Shown here in pieces: positions 36,493 through 45,967 of a stretch of DNA of 64,000 bases; within the stretch, counting starts at the first letter, position 1, and the number at the start of each line of letters is the position of its first letter. The translations under genes were made by a program, and so were the position numbers. This DNA comes from Paraburkholderia sp. Tr-20389 (GTDB taxonomy: Bacteria > Pseudomonadota > Gammaproteobacteria > Burkholderiales > Burkholderiaceae). The stretch lies in NCBI RefSeq assembly GCF_017104565.1, contig NZ_JAAGPD010000054.1, positions 1 to 64,000 of the forward strand, in the 5' to 3' direction. Below the pieces are notes generated by a model. That model saw only the letters and a program-made list of their open reading frames with translations, was not told the origin of the DNA and made no database searches.

Positions 36493-39492
36493 TTATCCGC
36501 TGACCTGCAGCGGGACACCCTGTGCTGTCTCGGGCGGATACCATTCGCTCCATTGCGTTTGGACGCCAACCATGTAGCGCAGGCGCACCCACGCGAAGCC
36601 GCTTTTGCCTTTGAGCCGGAACGGTGCCGGACCACGAAAACGAGAGCGGCTCGCATGGCCGAAATCCCCTGTTTCGCCGACGGCATATTCCACTTCGGTA
36701 ATGGCGCCTACATCGCCAGCTGTATCGCACTGCAATATGATGAAGTTCTTTGCCTCCGCGCTCACACGTAGACCGGCCGGATACGCGGCGCCGTGAAGCA
36801 CGGTCTGGATCGCCGTGCTCGGCGAGCGACGGCCATCGAGCAAGGTCACCACGACGCTTATGATGTAATGGCCCGGCGAAAGTCCGGATAGGCGTAGGTG
36901 CGGCTCGTGCACCGTTTTGGACATGACTGGCGAGGCGCTCAAGGGCTTGCACCACACCGTATATTCGCTCGCATCGCGCACCGCGTCCCAGCTGATATCA
37001 AAGTATGGCTGCTTCCACCGTGGATCGAGGCGCGAATGCGTTATGAGATTTCGTACGGGAGCGGCCGGCTGCCGAGCCTCCGGCTTGATATCGATCATGG
37101 CCGCGGCGTCCACTCGCGCAAACTTTTCTGGGTCGTGCTGCGTGGCCGTGATCCTCAAGAGCATGCCATCTTCGCTTTCGCTCACGCTGGCCACGCGAAA
37201 CAGCCGTCTTTCGGAACTGGCCGACTCATGCAACCAAACAGCGCCCTCAACAGGCAGCGCAGATAGGGGGCGATCGAGCTCGATGATGTTCGTCTCAGCA
37301 TGCTTGATGCCACGGCCCTCGACCTTGCCATCAGGCATCACCACCTTGAATGTCCCAAGCGCGTTCGCCTCGATGGCGCGATCGAGCACAATACGATCGT
37401 TGGCCTGCGCGCGCTTGATTCGCCCCCCCGTTGAGGGCATCGACCTTGCCGGATCGCATATCGCAATCACCTGTCCGGGTTGTGCGCATGCACCATCGAG
37501 TCCTACGCTGAACACCACCGTGTCCGTCTCGAGGCGCGAAGTCAGCAGGTACCAATAGCCCACTCGCTGAGCTTGCCCCCGGCTTGTGCAACCAAAGGCC
37601 GACACCTCGACTTTGTTTGCGCCGTATCGTGTGACGCCCTCGGCGTCTTCCACACTTTCCACAGACTCCCGGTACGCGTTATCCGGGTCATGCCAGCTCA
37701 CCATCGCGATCGTATAGCGGGTCTTAAGCGAACTACCCATGTATTGGAACTCGCCGTCGATCACGTTCGCGGGAACATACACATGCGCAGGATCCTGAGG
37801 CTTATCGGCCACGCTCATGACTGTACCGCCCGACCAGTACGCCATGCCGCGAAACACGCTCGCCAATTGTTGCAGCAACGCGAAAGCATGGGTGCGCGAA
37901 GTGATATAACAGTTACACGTGAAACGGAGCTCCTCACCTCCACGGCCGTCTGGGACCAACTCGTCGCAGTACCGTCCAATCTCATAAAGCAAGTAGCGAT
38001 CGACGGTGGTCGCTTCAATCCAATTGCCCGCACCGTAGCGCTTGTTGAGCAGCATGTCGTAGAACACCCAGGCTGGATTATTACTCCACGCCCGCTTGAA
38101 AGTTCCGTCCCACTCGCCCGCGTATGTGCGCCGCTCAGGATCGTAGTTGGATGGCACGCGCACCAATAGGCCCTTCATGTCGTAGGTGCGCACGGGCACG
38201 CGCCGCATGCGCTCTGAGCTCATCCGAAAGGCCGCAATCGCGCTCATGGGATAGCGAAGCCGCACGTTGCGACGCTTGGCGTAACATTTCACATGGACCG
38301 TGCCAAACCGTTCGGGATCCGGTTTATTGTCTTTCGTTCTGTAGTCGGTCAGACATGTCAAATGGATCCGGTAGCGTCTAGCGCGAATGCCCGTCAAATC
38401 GACCCGGATGGTGCGCTCATACTGCTGGCGGCACACGCCCTCAAACGTGGACGTTAGCGAAACCAACTTGCCGGTACCGCCGGCGGATGCCACCGTCAGC
38501 TGACATTCAATTTTTGACGGCTGCTCCCCACTCTTGCGGTCCTTGCGGTACAAGCCACGCACGTCTAAAGTGATCGCCACCTCGTCGACATCGGGTTCGG
38601 CGATGTCCAGGATCCACGGCGTGTCCTTGTGCAATTGCACGCCGACAGCCGTTTCGCATGAAATTGCATCAAGCCACTCGAGCGGTCGCTGATCGGCCTC
38701 ACCTTTGCAGAGGTCTTGATGGATCACATCAAAGTTCATTACGCCTTTGGTATTTTCCAAAGACACGCCATCAAAATATACGCTGCGCAACGGATGCCTG
38801 ACATTCGCAAGACCCTCGATGGGCCCCTCGGAGATGAGGTCGACGATTTCAATTTCAGTCCGGCTTATGAGCGAGTCCGCTGCAGGCTTTTCGTCCCAAG
38901 GCGCGCCCGGAGCTTCAGTTGCCTCGCGGGACACACGGGGTTTCAAATCCGTGGCCCAGCTGCCCGCACTAACCACCATCGAACCCACACGCATGCGGCC
39001 ATACAATAGCGGCACAGGGCCGCCTTCGCTCACCACGTTTTGTGCTTGCAAAACGGGATGATTCTTCCCAGGCAGATGCGGCGAAATCATTTGGGCGACA
39101 CCGCCTAAGGCCAGGGAGGCGCCCAGGCCCATCATGTAATACGCGTATGGGTTCGACCAAAACATCGAGACTGCCCCGGCCGAGAAGAGCGCCACGCCGC
39201 CGATGGTCTGCCACAGGCCATCGGACTTGCTGCCGGCAATCACAGGCACGACCCGCACCGGCTGCCCGCCCGTTGGACGATCGAGATCGGTGAGCGTCAG
39301 ATTCGTCTCACCCACGAACACCGCATAGCGAAGCGCCCGCTCATGACTAGACGAAAGCTCCTGTGCGAAGCCGGGCTGGAGCGCAACGAGGGCGTTGAGC
39401 GCCTGACGGGCCGTGTCGATCACGAACGCATGCCGCCGTCCAAATTTCATGCCCAGTACGCCATACAGCCGAACTTCGTTCGTGCGCTCCAT
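36493..39492 (-). CDS. Prophage tail tip protein: gpI-gpJ fusion, host specificity
   Basis: The 999-residue protein starts at ATG 39492. Residues 1 to about 185 match lambda tail protein I (RLYGVLGMKFGRRHAFVIDT, VVPVIAGSKSDG, LGGVAQMISP, VPLLYGRMRVGS). From about 205 it matches lambda J (IEIVDLISEGPIEGL, VRVPSNYDPERRTYAGEWDG, NPAWVFYDML, RYGANKVEVSAFGCTSRGQA). Two fibronectin-III-like parts follow about residue 800-990. In lambda, I and J are separate genes; here no stop or start lies between them. The J part is about 795 residues and lacks the long C-terminal fibre segment of lambda J (1132 residues), the receptor-binding region there. Confidence 0.88.
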   Translation of the reverse strand: MERTNEVRLYGVLGMKFGRRHAFVIDTARQALNALVALQPGFAQELSSSHERALRYAVFVGETNLTLTDLDRPTGGQPVRVVPVIAGSKSDGLWQTIGGVALFSAGAVSMFWSNPYAYYMMGLGASLALGGVAQMISPHLPGKNHPVLQAQNVVSEGGPVPLLYGRMRVGSMVVSAGSWATDLKPRVSREATEAPGAPWDEKPAADSLISRTEIEIVDLISEGPIEGLANVRHPLRSVYFDGVSLENTKGVMNFDVIHQDLCKGEADQRPLEWLDAISCETAVGVQLHKDTPWILDIAEPDVDEVAITLDVRGLYRKDRKSGEQPSKIECQLTVASAGGTGKLVSLTSTFEGVCRQQYERTIRVDLTGIRARRYRIHLTCLTDYRTKDNKPDPERFGTVHVKCYAKRRNVRLRYPMSAIAAFRMSSERMRRVPVRTYDMKGLLVRVPSNYDPERRTYAGEWDGTFKRAWSNNPAWVFYDMLLNKRYGAGNWIEATTVDRYLLYEIGRYCDELVPDGRGGEELRFTCNCYITSRTHAFALLQQLASVFRGMAYWSGGTVMSVADKPQDPAHVYVPANVIDGEFQYMGSSLKTRYTIAMVSWHDPDNAYRESVESVEDAEGVTRYGANKVEVSAFGCTSRGQAQRVGYWYLLTSRLETDTVVFSVGLDGACAQPGQVIAICDPARSMPSTGGRIKRAQANDRIVLDRAIEANALGTFKVVMPDGKVEGRGIKHAETNIIELDRPLSALPVEGAVWLHESASSERRLFRVASVSESEDGMLLRITATQHDPEKFARVDAAAMIDIKPEARQPAAPVRNLITHSRLDPRWKQPYFDISWDAVRDASEYTVWCKPLSASPVMSKTVHEPHLRLSGLSPGHYIISVVVTLLDGRRSPSTAIQTVLHGAAYPAGLRVSAEAKNFIILQCDTAGDVGAITEVEYAVGETGDFGHASRSRFRGPAPFRLKGKSGFAWVRLRYMVGVQTQWSEWYPPETAQGVPLQVSG

Positions 39493-39493
39493 G

Positions 39494-40222
39494 TCAGAGA
39501 AGGGTGCGGTGTCTAAGCACATGAGTGATATGGTTCCGATAACGCGGCAGCGCTTCACGCCGGGAGAGTTGCCCCCAGAGGTGATGCAATATTTCGTCGT
39601 TGCCAATGTAGATGGCTGCGTGATTTGGTACCTTGCTTGCAATGCGCATGAGCAGCACATCGCCCACTTGCCTGGGCTGTGACGCGCTCATGTCACAGAA
39701 GCCCGCCTCGCGATAGTGATCGACGTACAGGTTTGAAAGGCCGTCTTTCCACCACCTATCCGGCCGCAAATAGTCCGGCAGCTCGATCTGCAGCGCCGCT
39801 TTGTAATAGCGGCGAACGATTCCATAACAGTCGTTTGAGCCGTACGCGAACTCGCAGCCGATAAGTGGCGCGCAATCATCGGCGGTCTCGAATTCGCGCC
39901 ACTCCTGGACGCTCGGCACGCCGTGCTCTGCGACCACACTCACGATGATCCAGCGCCGCACATCGCTCGCCTGGCAGGCGGCCAAATCGGCCATGGTGGG
40001 CCGCGCGCTTCGATCTGGGTGAGAATGAACAATCGCCTCGATCGTGCCGCGATCTTCGGCGGCTGCGTAGTCAGCCGCGTCGACGACGAAATCACGCGTT
40101 GGATCTGCGGCCACGTTGCGACACGCAAAGTACACGTGGTTCACGACGACTCCGCAGCACTCGTGCGGATAGGCACGCCGTGCATGCGCTTCAATCGCGC
40201 ATCGCGCATTCGGATCAATCAT
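39494..40222 (-). CDS. Prophage tail tip assembly protein K (JAMM + NlpC/P60)
   Basis: The 242-residue protein has an N-terminal JAMM metalloprotease-like domain (Glu21 in PHECCGV; His66, His68 and Asp79 in HSHPDRSARPTMAD) and a C-terminal NlpC/P60 domain (Cys132 in SNDCYGIVRRYY, His201 in NHAAIYIG). This is the lambda gpK layout. It acts in tail-tip assembly and perhaps local peptidoglycan cleavage at infection. It overlaps the L gene by four bases. Confidence 0.9.
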   Translation of the reverse strand: MIDPNARCAIEAHARRAYPHECCGVVVNHVYFACRNVAADPTRDFVVDAADYAAAEDRGTIEAIVHSHPDRSARPTMADLAACQASDVRRWIIVSVVAEHGVPSVQEWREFETADDCAPLIGCEFAYGSNDCYGIVRRYYKAALQIELPDYLRPDRWWKDGLSNLYVDHYREAGFCDMSASQPRQVGDVLLMRIASKVPNHAAIYIGNDEILHHLWGQLSRREALPRYRNHITHVLRHRTLL

Positions 40223-40932
40223 AGGTGCGTCAACACCACTGACGAGCCACTCGCACCCGGAAATCCACCGAAGGGCAACTCAGGCGGTTGGCCGGGCTTG
40301 GATGCCGGGTGCCGCAGCCGGCAACTCGAGAGCCGATGAGCGCACTGGTCCTGTGCAGAGTCGTCTGTCTGTTGATTGTCGCGCGTGTAGTAGAGGGTAC
40401 CCTTGTACCCGCACTCCGGCGCCTTGTACTTCCACTGGCATACGGCGGCAAGGATTTGCCGGGCGGGCAGTTGATGGCCCGCCAGATCCAGCGCCGAGCT
40501 CAACGCAAACTCCACCACCTGCGCGCTCTCGCACGTCTTCTGCTCAATACACCAAAGCTCGACTGGCATCTGGGCAGATGGATCAGCTTGCGGCGCACCA
40601 TCCAGATAACGCGCGAGTGTGCGTCTACGCCGCACCTGCGCGCCAAGCAAATCAGCATGCTGACGACAAAGACGTGAAACCAGGCCCGTCACGTTGGAGA
40701 CCGTGATCGTCGGCGCCGGCTGCGAGGCATCGCCCGTACGCGCAAAGCCCGTCACGCGGATGGGCCACGCGTTGTAGGTCTGAGCCTGCCATCGAATAAC
40801 CCCGGCGTGCTGATGCGCATGGTAGTACAGCACGTCCCCCCCGAGCGGGCCCAGATCGAGTTCGAATAGCTCGACCAACGCATCGGGTTCGAGGCGCTGA
40901 ACCTCGGCGTCAAGCGGATTTGATGCACTCAT
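40219..40932 (-). CDS. Prophage minor tail protein L
   Basis: The 237-residue protein matches lambda gpL: VELFELDLGPLGGDVLYYHA, then the IRWQAQTYNAWPI strand and a C-terminal four-cysteine set (CQWKYKAPECGY, DQCAHRLSSCR) that in lambda binds an iron-sulfur cluster. It is part of the tail tip between M and K. Confidence 0.88.
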   Translation of the reverse strand: MSASNPLDAEVQRLEPDALVELFELDLGPLGGDVLYYHAHQHAGVIRWQAQTYNAWPIRVTGFARTGDASQPAPTITVSNVTGLVSRLCRQHADLLGAQVRRRRTLARYLDGAPQADPSAQMPVELWCIEQKTCESAQVVEFALSSALDLAGHQLPARQILAAVCQWKYKAPECGYKGTLYYTRDNQQTDDSAQDQCAHRLSSCRLRHPASKPGQPPELPFGGFPGASGSSVVLTHL

Positions 40933-41273
40933 GGTGCGAAGACCTCTTCAAACGTCACCTCCAGGGTGTACAGCTCGCCCCCGTGTGCGCGCACGCTCAC
41001 GCCGCGCTGCGAATCGACCCGAAACAGACTCGACGAGCGCAGAGGCGCGCGCCAGTAAAACGGCTCACTCCCGCGGGTGGCGTCAAGGAATGTTTGGATT
41101 GCCATGATCTCGCGCCCCGTACCGCGAAAGCTTAGCTGCCACGTTTGCGCTATGTTGTTCAGCCCCTGGGGAACCACCTGGCTATACCCATCGCCAAAGC
41201 GAGCCTTACGTACAGCGTAGCGTGTCTGCCCTTGTGCCTCAACGCAGGGCTGCCAGCTAAAAATTTTTGTCAT
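40929..41273 (-). CDS. Prophage minor tail protein M
   Basis: This 114-residue protein matches lambda gpM (DGYSQVVPQGLNNIAQTWQL, FLDATRGSEPFYWRAP). It links the tape measure and the tip. It overlaps the L gene by four bases. Confidence 0.87.
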   Translation of the reverse strand: MTKIFSWQPCVEAQGQTRYAVRKARFGDGYSQVVPQGLNNIAQTWQLSFRGTGREIMAIQTFLDATRGSEPFYWRAPLRSSSLFRVDSQRGVSVRAHGGELYTLEVTFEEVFAP

Positions 41274-41283
41274 GGACTGCTCA

Positions 41284-43956
41284 TCAGATCAAACCGAGCG
41301 ACTGGTTGTAGCCGCCCCCGCCTTGACCACGCATGCGCTGCGTGAGTCGTTGATCAACAAATGCCTTAACGAAGGTCTGAAGATCGTGCAGATCGCGCTT
41401 ATCCAGGCCACTTCCGTTCTGGTGCACCTCCAGATGCACATTGCTGGAAATTGCGCCGCCTGCATGTGCAGCGCCGCCAGCCATCCCTCCATCAGAAAAT
41501 GCAGTCAGACGGTCGGAATTGATCGCTTCGAGTAACTCCCGATGTTTCCTCGTCGACGCGGCATTCACTACGAACTCGCCGTTGGACAGCATGGCAGGAA
41601 TGCTGTCGCTTGTCGCCGAACCCGAACCATAGATTGCTCCTCCGGATGCGAAATGCGGTAGCAGACTTCCGCTGCTAAACAGCGAAGGCATGCCGGGGGC
41701 CGTCAGAATTGATTTCAATATCTGTGCCGACGCAAAGTGGAATGCAATTCGAGCAAGATCGGCGAGCACGCTTGCGGCGAACTCCCTGAAATCGACCTTG
41801 CCGTTCGTCACGAATTTTTCGAGCGCACTCTCCATGCCATGGAAAACCTGTGTCACAGCTTGTCTGGTCTGCCCCGCCATATCTTTAACGCTTTCGAGAT
41901 AGCCTGCGATCGCCGATTTGACTCCATTCTTCCAATCAGCTTGCTTCGCTTTCAAGGCCGAGTAATATGCCTCATGGTCGGCGAGCGACTTTTCGAGGGC
42001 CGCATTGATCTGCGCAGCTGCCTTCTGGTATTCCTGACTATCCAGAACGTCCTTGGACGAGCCTTTTCGCAGTTCATCCTGCCACCGCTGGTACTCTGCC
42101 TTGATCGCACGGACCTCGGCAAGCCGCTTTGAAGCCTGCTCATCTTCGCCGTACGAGATCCTATCGTCGTATGCTGCCCTCGTTCGCGTCTGGTACTCCT
42201 CGACGCGCTCTCGTAGCGCCGCAGAGTAGCTATCAAGCATCCTTAGCTTTTCCCGAAATCGAATTTCCTTTTCCAAGCCCACGTTCAATTGCAGCTGCGT
42301 GCGAATCTCGCGCTCGCGCGCCAGCATTCCGGCCTCGTCGCGCTTGCCCGAGCGTCGCTTTAAATCGGCAATCTGCTCGTTAAATTTTGCAAGTGCGCGC
42401 TCAGCGCCTGTCGATTTTTCGCCAGACGCAAGTTGCGCCAACATCTCCGCATGCTGTTCGCGAAAGCGTGCAAGATAGCGTTCGGCCACACTCAGCTTCA
42501 CGCTTTCGACGTGGCGTCTATCTTGATACCTTTCGTTGATATTCGAGGCCAGTCGGTTGAATTCCTGATCAGACAGATGTCCGCCGCCCGCCAAGATCGC
42601 AGCCCGGTCTTTATTGAGCTGGGTAAGCGCTTCGGATCGCCTCTCACTGTTCGTTTTAACATTCTCTCGCAGCTTGTCGACCCGCAGGCGCGCTTCGAGT
42701 CCCTCTTGTTGCTTCCTCGCTATATCCGCCTCCCTTTTGGCAGCTTGCTCTTCGGCTTCCTGCTGTCGACGCAGTCTGTCAATCTGCCGATCTATCTCAG
42801 CCATACGTCCCGAGGTAAATGAAAGTCCTCGGAGATCGTGCTTCTCAGCAACAAGCGTATCGACGCGATCTTGCAAAGACGGCCCCTCACTGAGACCTTG
42901 TTTAAGTTTTGCCCAGAATTTTTCTACCTCTGCCGAGAGCTGCCTCCAAGCCTTTGATGCGGTCGTCACATGCCGTTCTGAGCTGCGCTCAACCTGTTTC
43001 GCAGCAGCGTCGATTACGGCTTGCAATGCTTCATGCTCCCGTCCTGCCTGTTGAAGCACATGAATGTGTTCGTAAGTCGCGACATCCATGAAATGCATGG
43101 ATTCGTTATGCTCTGCTGCCCACCTTGAAGGATTCTTCGCTAGCGTCAAATAATCCTTACTGATCTCTTGAAGTGTCCGACCGGACACCTCCGCCGTTCT
43201 AGCAATGACATTGCCCAGGCCCTTCATTTCTTCAGAGCTGTAACGACCACTTTTTGCCAGTTCCAGTAGGACATCATTCACTCGGCCCAGCTGTGCGTGC
43301 GTCGACGAGGCGAGGCTCTCGGCCATTAGCTCAAATGACTGGCGGGTCAGACCGGCATAATTGCCAGTCGCGTCCAAGGCAGCATTAAACTGCTTAACGT
43401 CTTCCGCCCCCTTGCTCGCTGCCGCGGCTATCGCGGCAACTCCAGCAAGTAACGCCGACGCTGCGAGCCCGGCGCCACTAAACGCCAGTCCGAGTGCGTC
43501 GGTCCTTTCGCCCAGTACCAAAAGTGAGCCACCGAAGTTTTTCCAATTGCCTTGAGACGCCTCGTGGGCCAAAACGAGGAGTTCGCGTCGCGCGCCGGCC
43601 GTTTTAAGATTGAACTCCTCCGTGTGCCTACCCGCATCTGCGATTTGCTTGACGTATTGCTGCGCTGACGCTGAAACGCCAAGCGTCGCCGCCTGCATAG
43701 CCAACAGCTCGGCACGCGTCTTCCCAGCCGTCTCCGCCTTTTTCGCCAGCGACTGCATGAAGGCATTAATTTGTCTTACGCTGGCACGGCTCGCGTTCGA
43801 AGTCGCTTCCTCGATAGCCTTCTGAGCCGCGACGGTACGGGCAGACGCTGCTTCCTGAGAGGAGATGAAGTCATTGGCGCTGCGCTTCGCCCTCTCCAGC
43901 GCTGATGTGTACCCCGTGGCGTCAGCTGAGATCCTGACGACCGTTTCGTTAGCCAC
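41284..43956 (-). CDS. Prophage tail tape measure protein
   Basis: The 890-residue protein starts at GTG 43956 behind a strong GGGAGGT; the stop of the gp10-like gene overlaps it by 8 bp. It has long coiled coils (about 1-120 and 390-680), a hydrophobic central part (ASALLAGVAAIAAAAS) and a C-terminal lambda-H-like region (YLESVKDMAGQTRQAVTQVF followed by HGMESALEKFVTNGKVDF, then FASGGAIYGSGSATSD). It sets tail length and is injected; the length suits a siphophage tail. Confidence 0.9.
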   Translation of the reverse strand: MANETVVRISADATGYTSALERAKRSANDFISSQEAASARTVAAQKAIEEATSNASRASVRQINAFMQSLAKKAETAGKTRAELLAMQAATLGVSASAQQYVKQIADAGRHTEEFNLKTAGARRELLVLAHEASQGNWKNFGGSLLVLGERTDALGLAFSGAGLAASALLAGVAAIAAAASKGAEDVKQFNAALDATGNYAGLTRQSFELMAESLASSTHAQLGRVNDVLLELAKSGRYSSEEMKGLGNVIARTAEVSGRTLQEISKDYLTLAKNPSRWAAEHNESMHFMDVATYEHIHVLQQAGREHEALQAVIDAAAKQVERSSERHVTTASKAWRQLSAEVEKFWAKLKQGLSEGPSLQDRVDTLVAEKHDLRGLSFTSGRMAEIDRQIDRLRRQQEAEEQAAKREADIARKQQEGLEARLRVDKLRENVKTNSERRSEALTQLNKDRAAILAGGGHLSDQEFNRLASNINERYQDRRHVESVKLSVAERYLARFREQHAEMLAQLASGEKSTGAERALAKFNEQIADLKRRSGKRDEAGMLAREREIRTQLQLNVGLEKEIRFREKLRMLDSYSAALRERVEEYQTRTRAAYDDRISYGEDEQASKRLAEVRAIKAEYQRWQDELRKGSSKDVLDSQEYQKAAAQINAALEKSLADHEAYYSALKAKQADWKNGVKSAIAGYLESVKDMAGQTRQAVTQVFHGMESALEKFVTNGKVDFREFAASVLADLARIAFHFASAQILKSILTAPGMPSLFSSGSLLPHFASGGAIYGSGSATSDSIPAMLSNGEFVVNAASTRKHRELLEAINSDRLTAFSDGGMAGGAAHAGGAISSNVHLEVHQNGSGLDKRDLHDLQTFVKAFVDQRLTQRMRGQGGGGYNQSLGLI

Positions 43957-44383
43957 CCGTTACCTCCCGGATCTGGTCTTCGATCGTACGCTTTACCGTA
44001 GCGGCAGCAGAACTGAGGGTCGCGTCGTACGCTGGCCGGAGAAACGGTCGGGCGGCTGCCTGCGATGTGCCGTGCTCAAGGAACCGTCCGTAGTATGCAT
44101 CCCTGCTCCATGTCACAAGGTAGGTCGCCAGTCGCGCCTTAACGGAATTCTCGTGGTCATAGGCAATAAGCAGGTTGTCTCTAAGAAATCCAGGATAATG
44201 CTTGTGCCCATCCCGCTCCCAACTATGGCCGCCCACAGGCACGCGAAGTTTTGCTTCTTGCAGAATCACACGTGCGCCTGCCACGGTCGCGCGACGCAAT
44301 ACGGATTCAGTCGCGACATCCTCCAGTGCGCGGATTGCATCGGTCAACGATGTCGGGTTTTCCACCTGAAACGCCTTAACCAT
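43949..44383 (-). CDS. Prophage HK97 gp10-like tail-completion protein
   Basis: The 144-residue protein matches the HK97-gp10 family (VAGARVILQEAKLRVPVGGH, TWSRDAYYGRFLEHGTSQAA, ARPFLRPAYD). These proteins usually lie between head closure and tail tube genes. Here the gene lies after the tail chaperones and just before the tape measure. Confidence 0.85.
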   Translation of the reverse strand: MVKAFQVENPTSLTDAIRALEDVATESVLRRATVAGARVILQEAKLRVPVGGHSWERDGHKHYPGFLRDNLLIAYDHENSVKARLATYLVTWSRDAYYGRFLEHGTSQAAARPFLRPAYDATLSSAAATVKRTIEDQIREVTGG

Positions 44384-45106
44384 GGGCCGTCGGAAATAGG
44401 TTGGAAATTAGCAGCTTCGTCTGCGCGTCGGCATCCCCGAGCAAGACAGGAGAATCTTCTCGGGCCGCGTCGGTTGTCGGCATATCGCCATGCCGATCGC
44501 TCCAAGGGATAAAGTCAAGCATATCGAATGGCTCAGGGCGACGGGCCGTGTCGCGATGCACATTCGCAATCATCGAAGCGATGACACCCGCCCGAAGATC
44601 GTCGTAGTGTGGGCCGCGACCGTCGAGTCGGTACGACGCCCAATATTCAACGAACTCCGCACTCGTGATTCGCTTCTGGAGCTCTCTCACCGGAATGCCG
44701 AGGTCGCAGGACAGTTGGAGCCAGAACCGCCGCTCCGGGCGGTTTCTGAGTTTTTTTCGGCGTCCTCCAGCGACTCGGCGTGCATGCCGTTTAGTCGCAC
44801 TGCAACCGCGACAAGACGATCAAGAACCGCGCTGCTCTGCGCGCGCAGTGCTTCAACGTCGGTCTCGTCGAGAATCAGGTCCCCCCCCTCGTCGACGACG
44901 GTGGCAAGCAGGAGATCCGACTGAGAAACACTGATCGGAGGACTTTCGGTAGCATTCTTCGCGTAGAACGCGTCGCGCGCGAGACCCGACATCTCGGAGA
45001 CCCACACGTGCATGTCCACTCCCCATTCGGGCACCGCGACCGCCTCAGTTTTCAGGTGTCGCGCTGCTAAAATGACTCTCTTCGTTTCTCTGTTAAGTAT
45101 TTTCAC
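44376..45106 (-). CDS. Tail assembly chaperone GT (frameshift product)
   Basis: A -1 frameshift at 44750-44756 would join the 119 codons of G to the T frame, giving about 243 residues. The T part reads FWLQLSCDLGIPVRELQKRI followed by TSAEFVEYWASY, the DUF4035-like domain. The T frame has no stop between 44376 and the slip site. In lambda, G and GT coat the tape measure before tube assembly. G and T occupy the lambda position, between the tube and tape measure genes. Confidence 0.82.
44687..45106 (-). CDS. Tail assembly chaperone G
   Basis: The 139-residue in-frame product begins KILNRETKRVILAARHLKTE and has a helical acidic middle typical of tail assembly chaperones (DETDVEALRAQSSAVLDRLV). 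Its last 20 residues lie beyond the slippery site and are low in complexity, as expected of an unshifted tail. It overlaps the tail-tube stop by 14 bp. Confidence 0.82.
   Translation of the reverse strand: MKILNRETKRVILAARHLKTEAVAVPEWGVDMHVWVSEMSGLARDAFYAKNATESPPISVSQSDLLLATVVDEGGDLILDETDVEALRAQSSAVLDRLVAVAVRLNGMHAESLEDAEKNSETARSGGSGSNCPATSAFR
44750..44756 (-). promoter_or_regulatory. Programmed -1 frameshift slippery site (A AAA AAC)
   Basis: On the minus strand the G frame reads GAA AAA AAC, giving the canonical X XXY YYZ heptamer A AAA AAC. Slipping back one base continues as CTC AGA AAC in the T frame. The lambda G/T site uses a different heptamer in the same gene location. Confidence 0.85.
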
Positions 45107-45563
45107 TTTCCTCGAACTCCAAAAATTCGACAGGCCCTGTGATGCGGATCGTTACGCCGGTCGATTTGATTACCTGGTCGACCCCGCCTTCGAGTGGACT
45201 GTTCTTCACAAATCCATCAAATTTCGCCGCCACCACTTTATTTGGAAAGACCAAGAGGAAGTGCCGCATCTCTGACTCTTCTCTGGCAACATGCAACTCC
45301 CCCTGTCCCTCATCGTCAAAATCCCGATCAAGGTCGATTACAAGGTTTCCATTGTCCGGCAGGCCTAATCGATACTCTTTTGCCTCACTGGACAAATTTG
45401 TAATATCGACTTCGGTCGCCTGTCCATCAAAACCTTTGAAGCTCCTCAGATTATTGACCTCGGCCTTTCCCGCGATCGCTTTAGCAAGGCTTCCGTCGAT
45501 GACGAATTTCTCGTCCGATACATATAATTTTGTGCCTTGCGCGGAAATAGCTGTCGACTTCAT
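45093..45563 (-). CDS. Prophage major tail tube protein
   Basis: The 156-residue protein starts behind GGGAGG. It has the tail tube pattern SAQGTKLYVSDE, VNNLRSFKGFDGQATEVDIT and a C-terminal beta-rich part TGVTIRITGPVEFLEFEE. It polymerises around the tape measure. Confidence 0.85.
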   Translation of the reverse strand: MKSTAISAQGTKLYVSDEKFVIDGSLAKAIAGKAEVNNLRSFKGFDGQATEVDITNLSSEAKEYRLGLPDNGNLVIDLDRDFDDEGQGELHVAREESEMRHFLLVFPNKVVAAKFDGFVKNSPLEGGVDQVIKSTGVTIRITGPVEFLEFEESENT

Positions 45564-45613
45564 TGAACCTCCCTGTAAAGCCTTGCATCGGATTGATCAT
45601 GTCCGTGCATCGT

Positions 45614-45967
45614 TCAGCCTGACGAATACCAGACCGAGAAGTCGGCCGTGGCTCCATAAAGTGCAGTTTTGTGTTCATACGTGGAAATGGGTGCACCAAT
45701 CAACGTGATCCCCGTCGGCGGGTCACATAGAACAGCAATCGCCCGATGCATAAGCGTGCCAGCTTCAAACCGACTGACGGCCCACACACTAATTTGGATA
45801 CGCGCATTTTTCAGCCCCGGTCGGTTGCTGACATATGCCGTCGTCTGCCCCCCAACCATCTGATAGGCAAGCCAAGGGGGAGTCGTCCCTTCCGGCGCTA
45901 CGTCAGGGAATATGTGAACGCATCCCGTCTGCTGAAGGGCTGCGTACACTACCTCCTCAGGAAGCAC
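45614..45967 (-). CDS. Prophage tail terminator-like protein (DUF3168)
   Basis: The 117-residue protein matches DUF3168 (PEEVVYAALQQTG, PPWLAYQMVGGQ, ARIQISVWAVSRFEAGTLMH). Members act at the tail end nearest the head. It overlaps the head-closure gene by 11 bp. Confidence 0.82.
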   Translation of the reverse strand: MLPEEVVYAALQQTGCVHIFPDVAPEGTTPPWLAYQMVGGQTTAYVSNRPGLKNARIQISVWAVSRFEAGTLMHRAIAVLCDPPTGITLIGAPISTYEHKTALYGATADFSVWYSSG

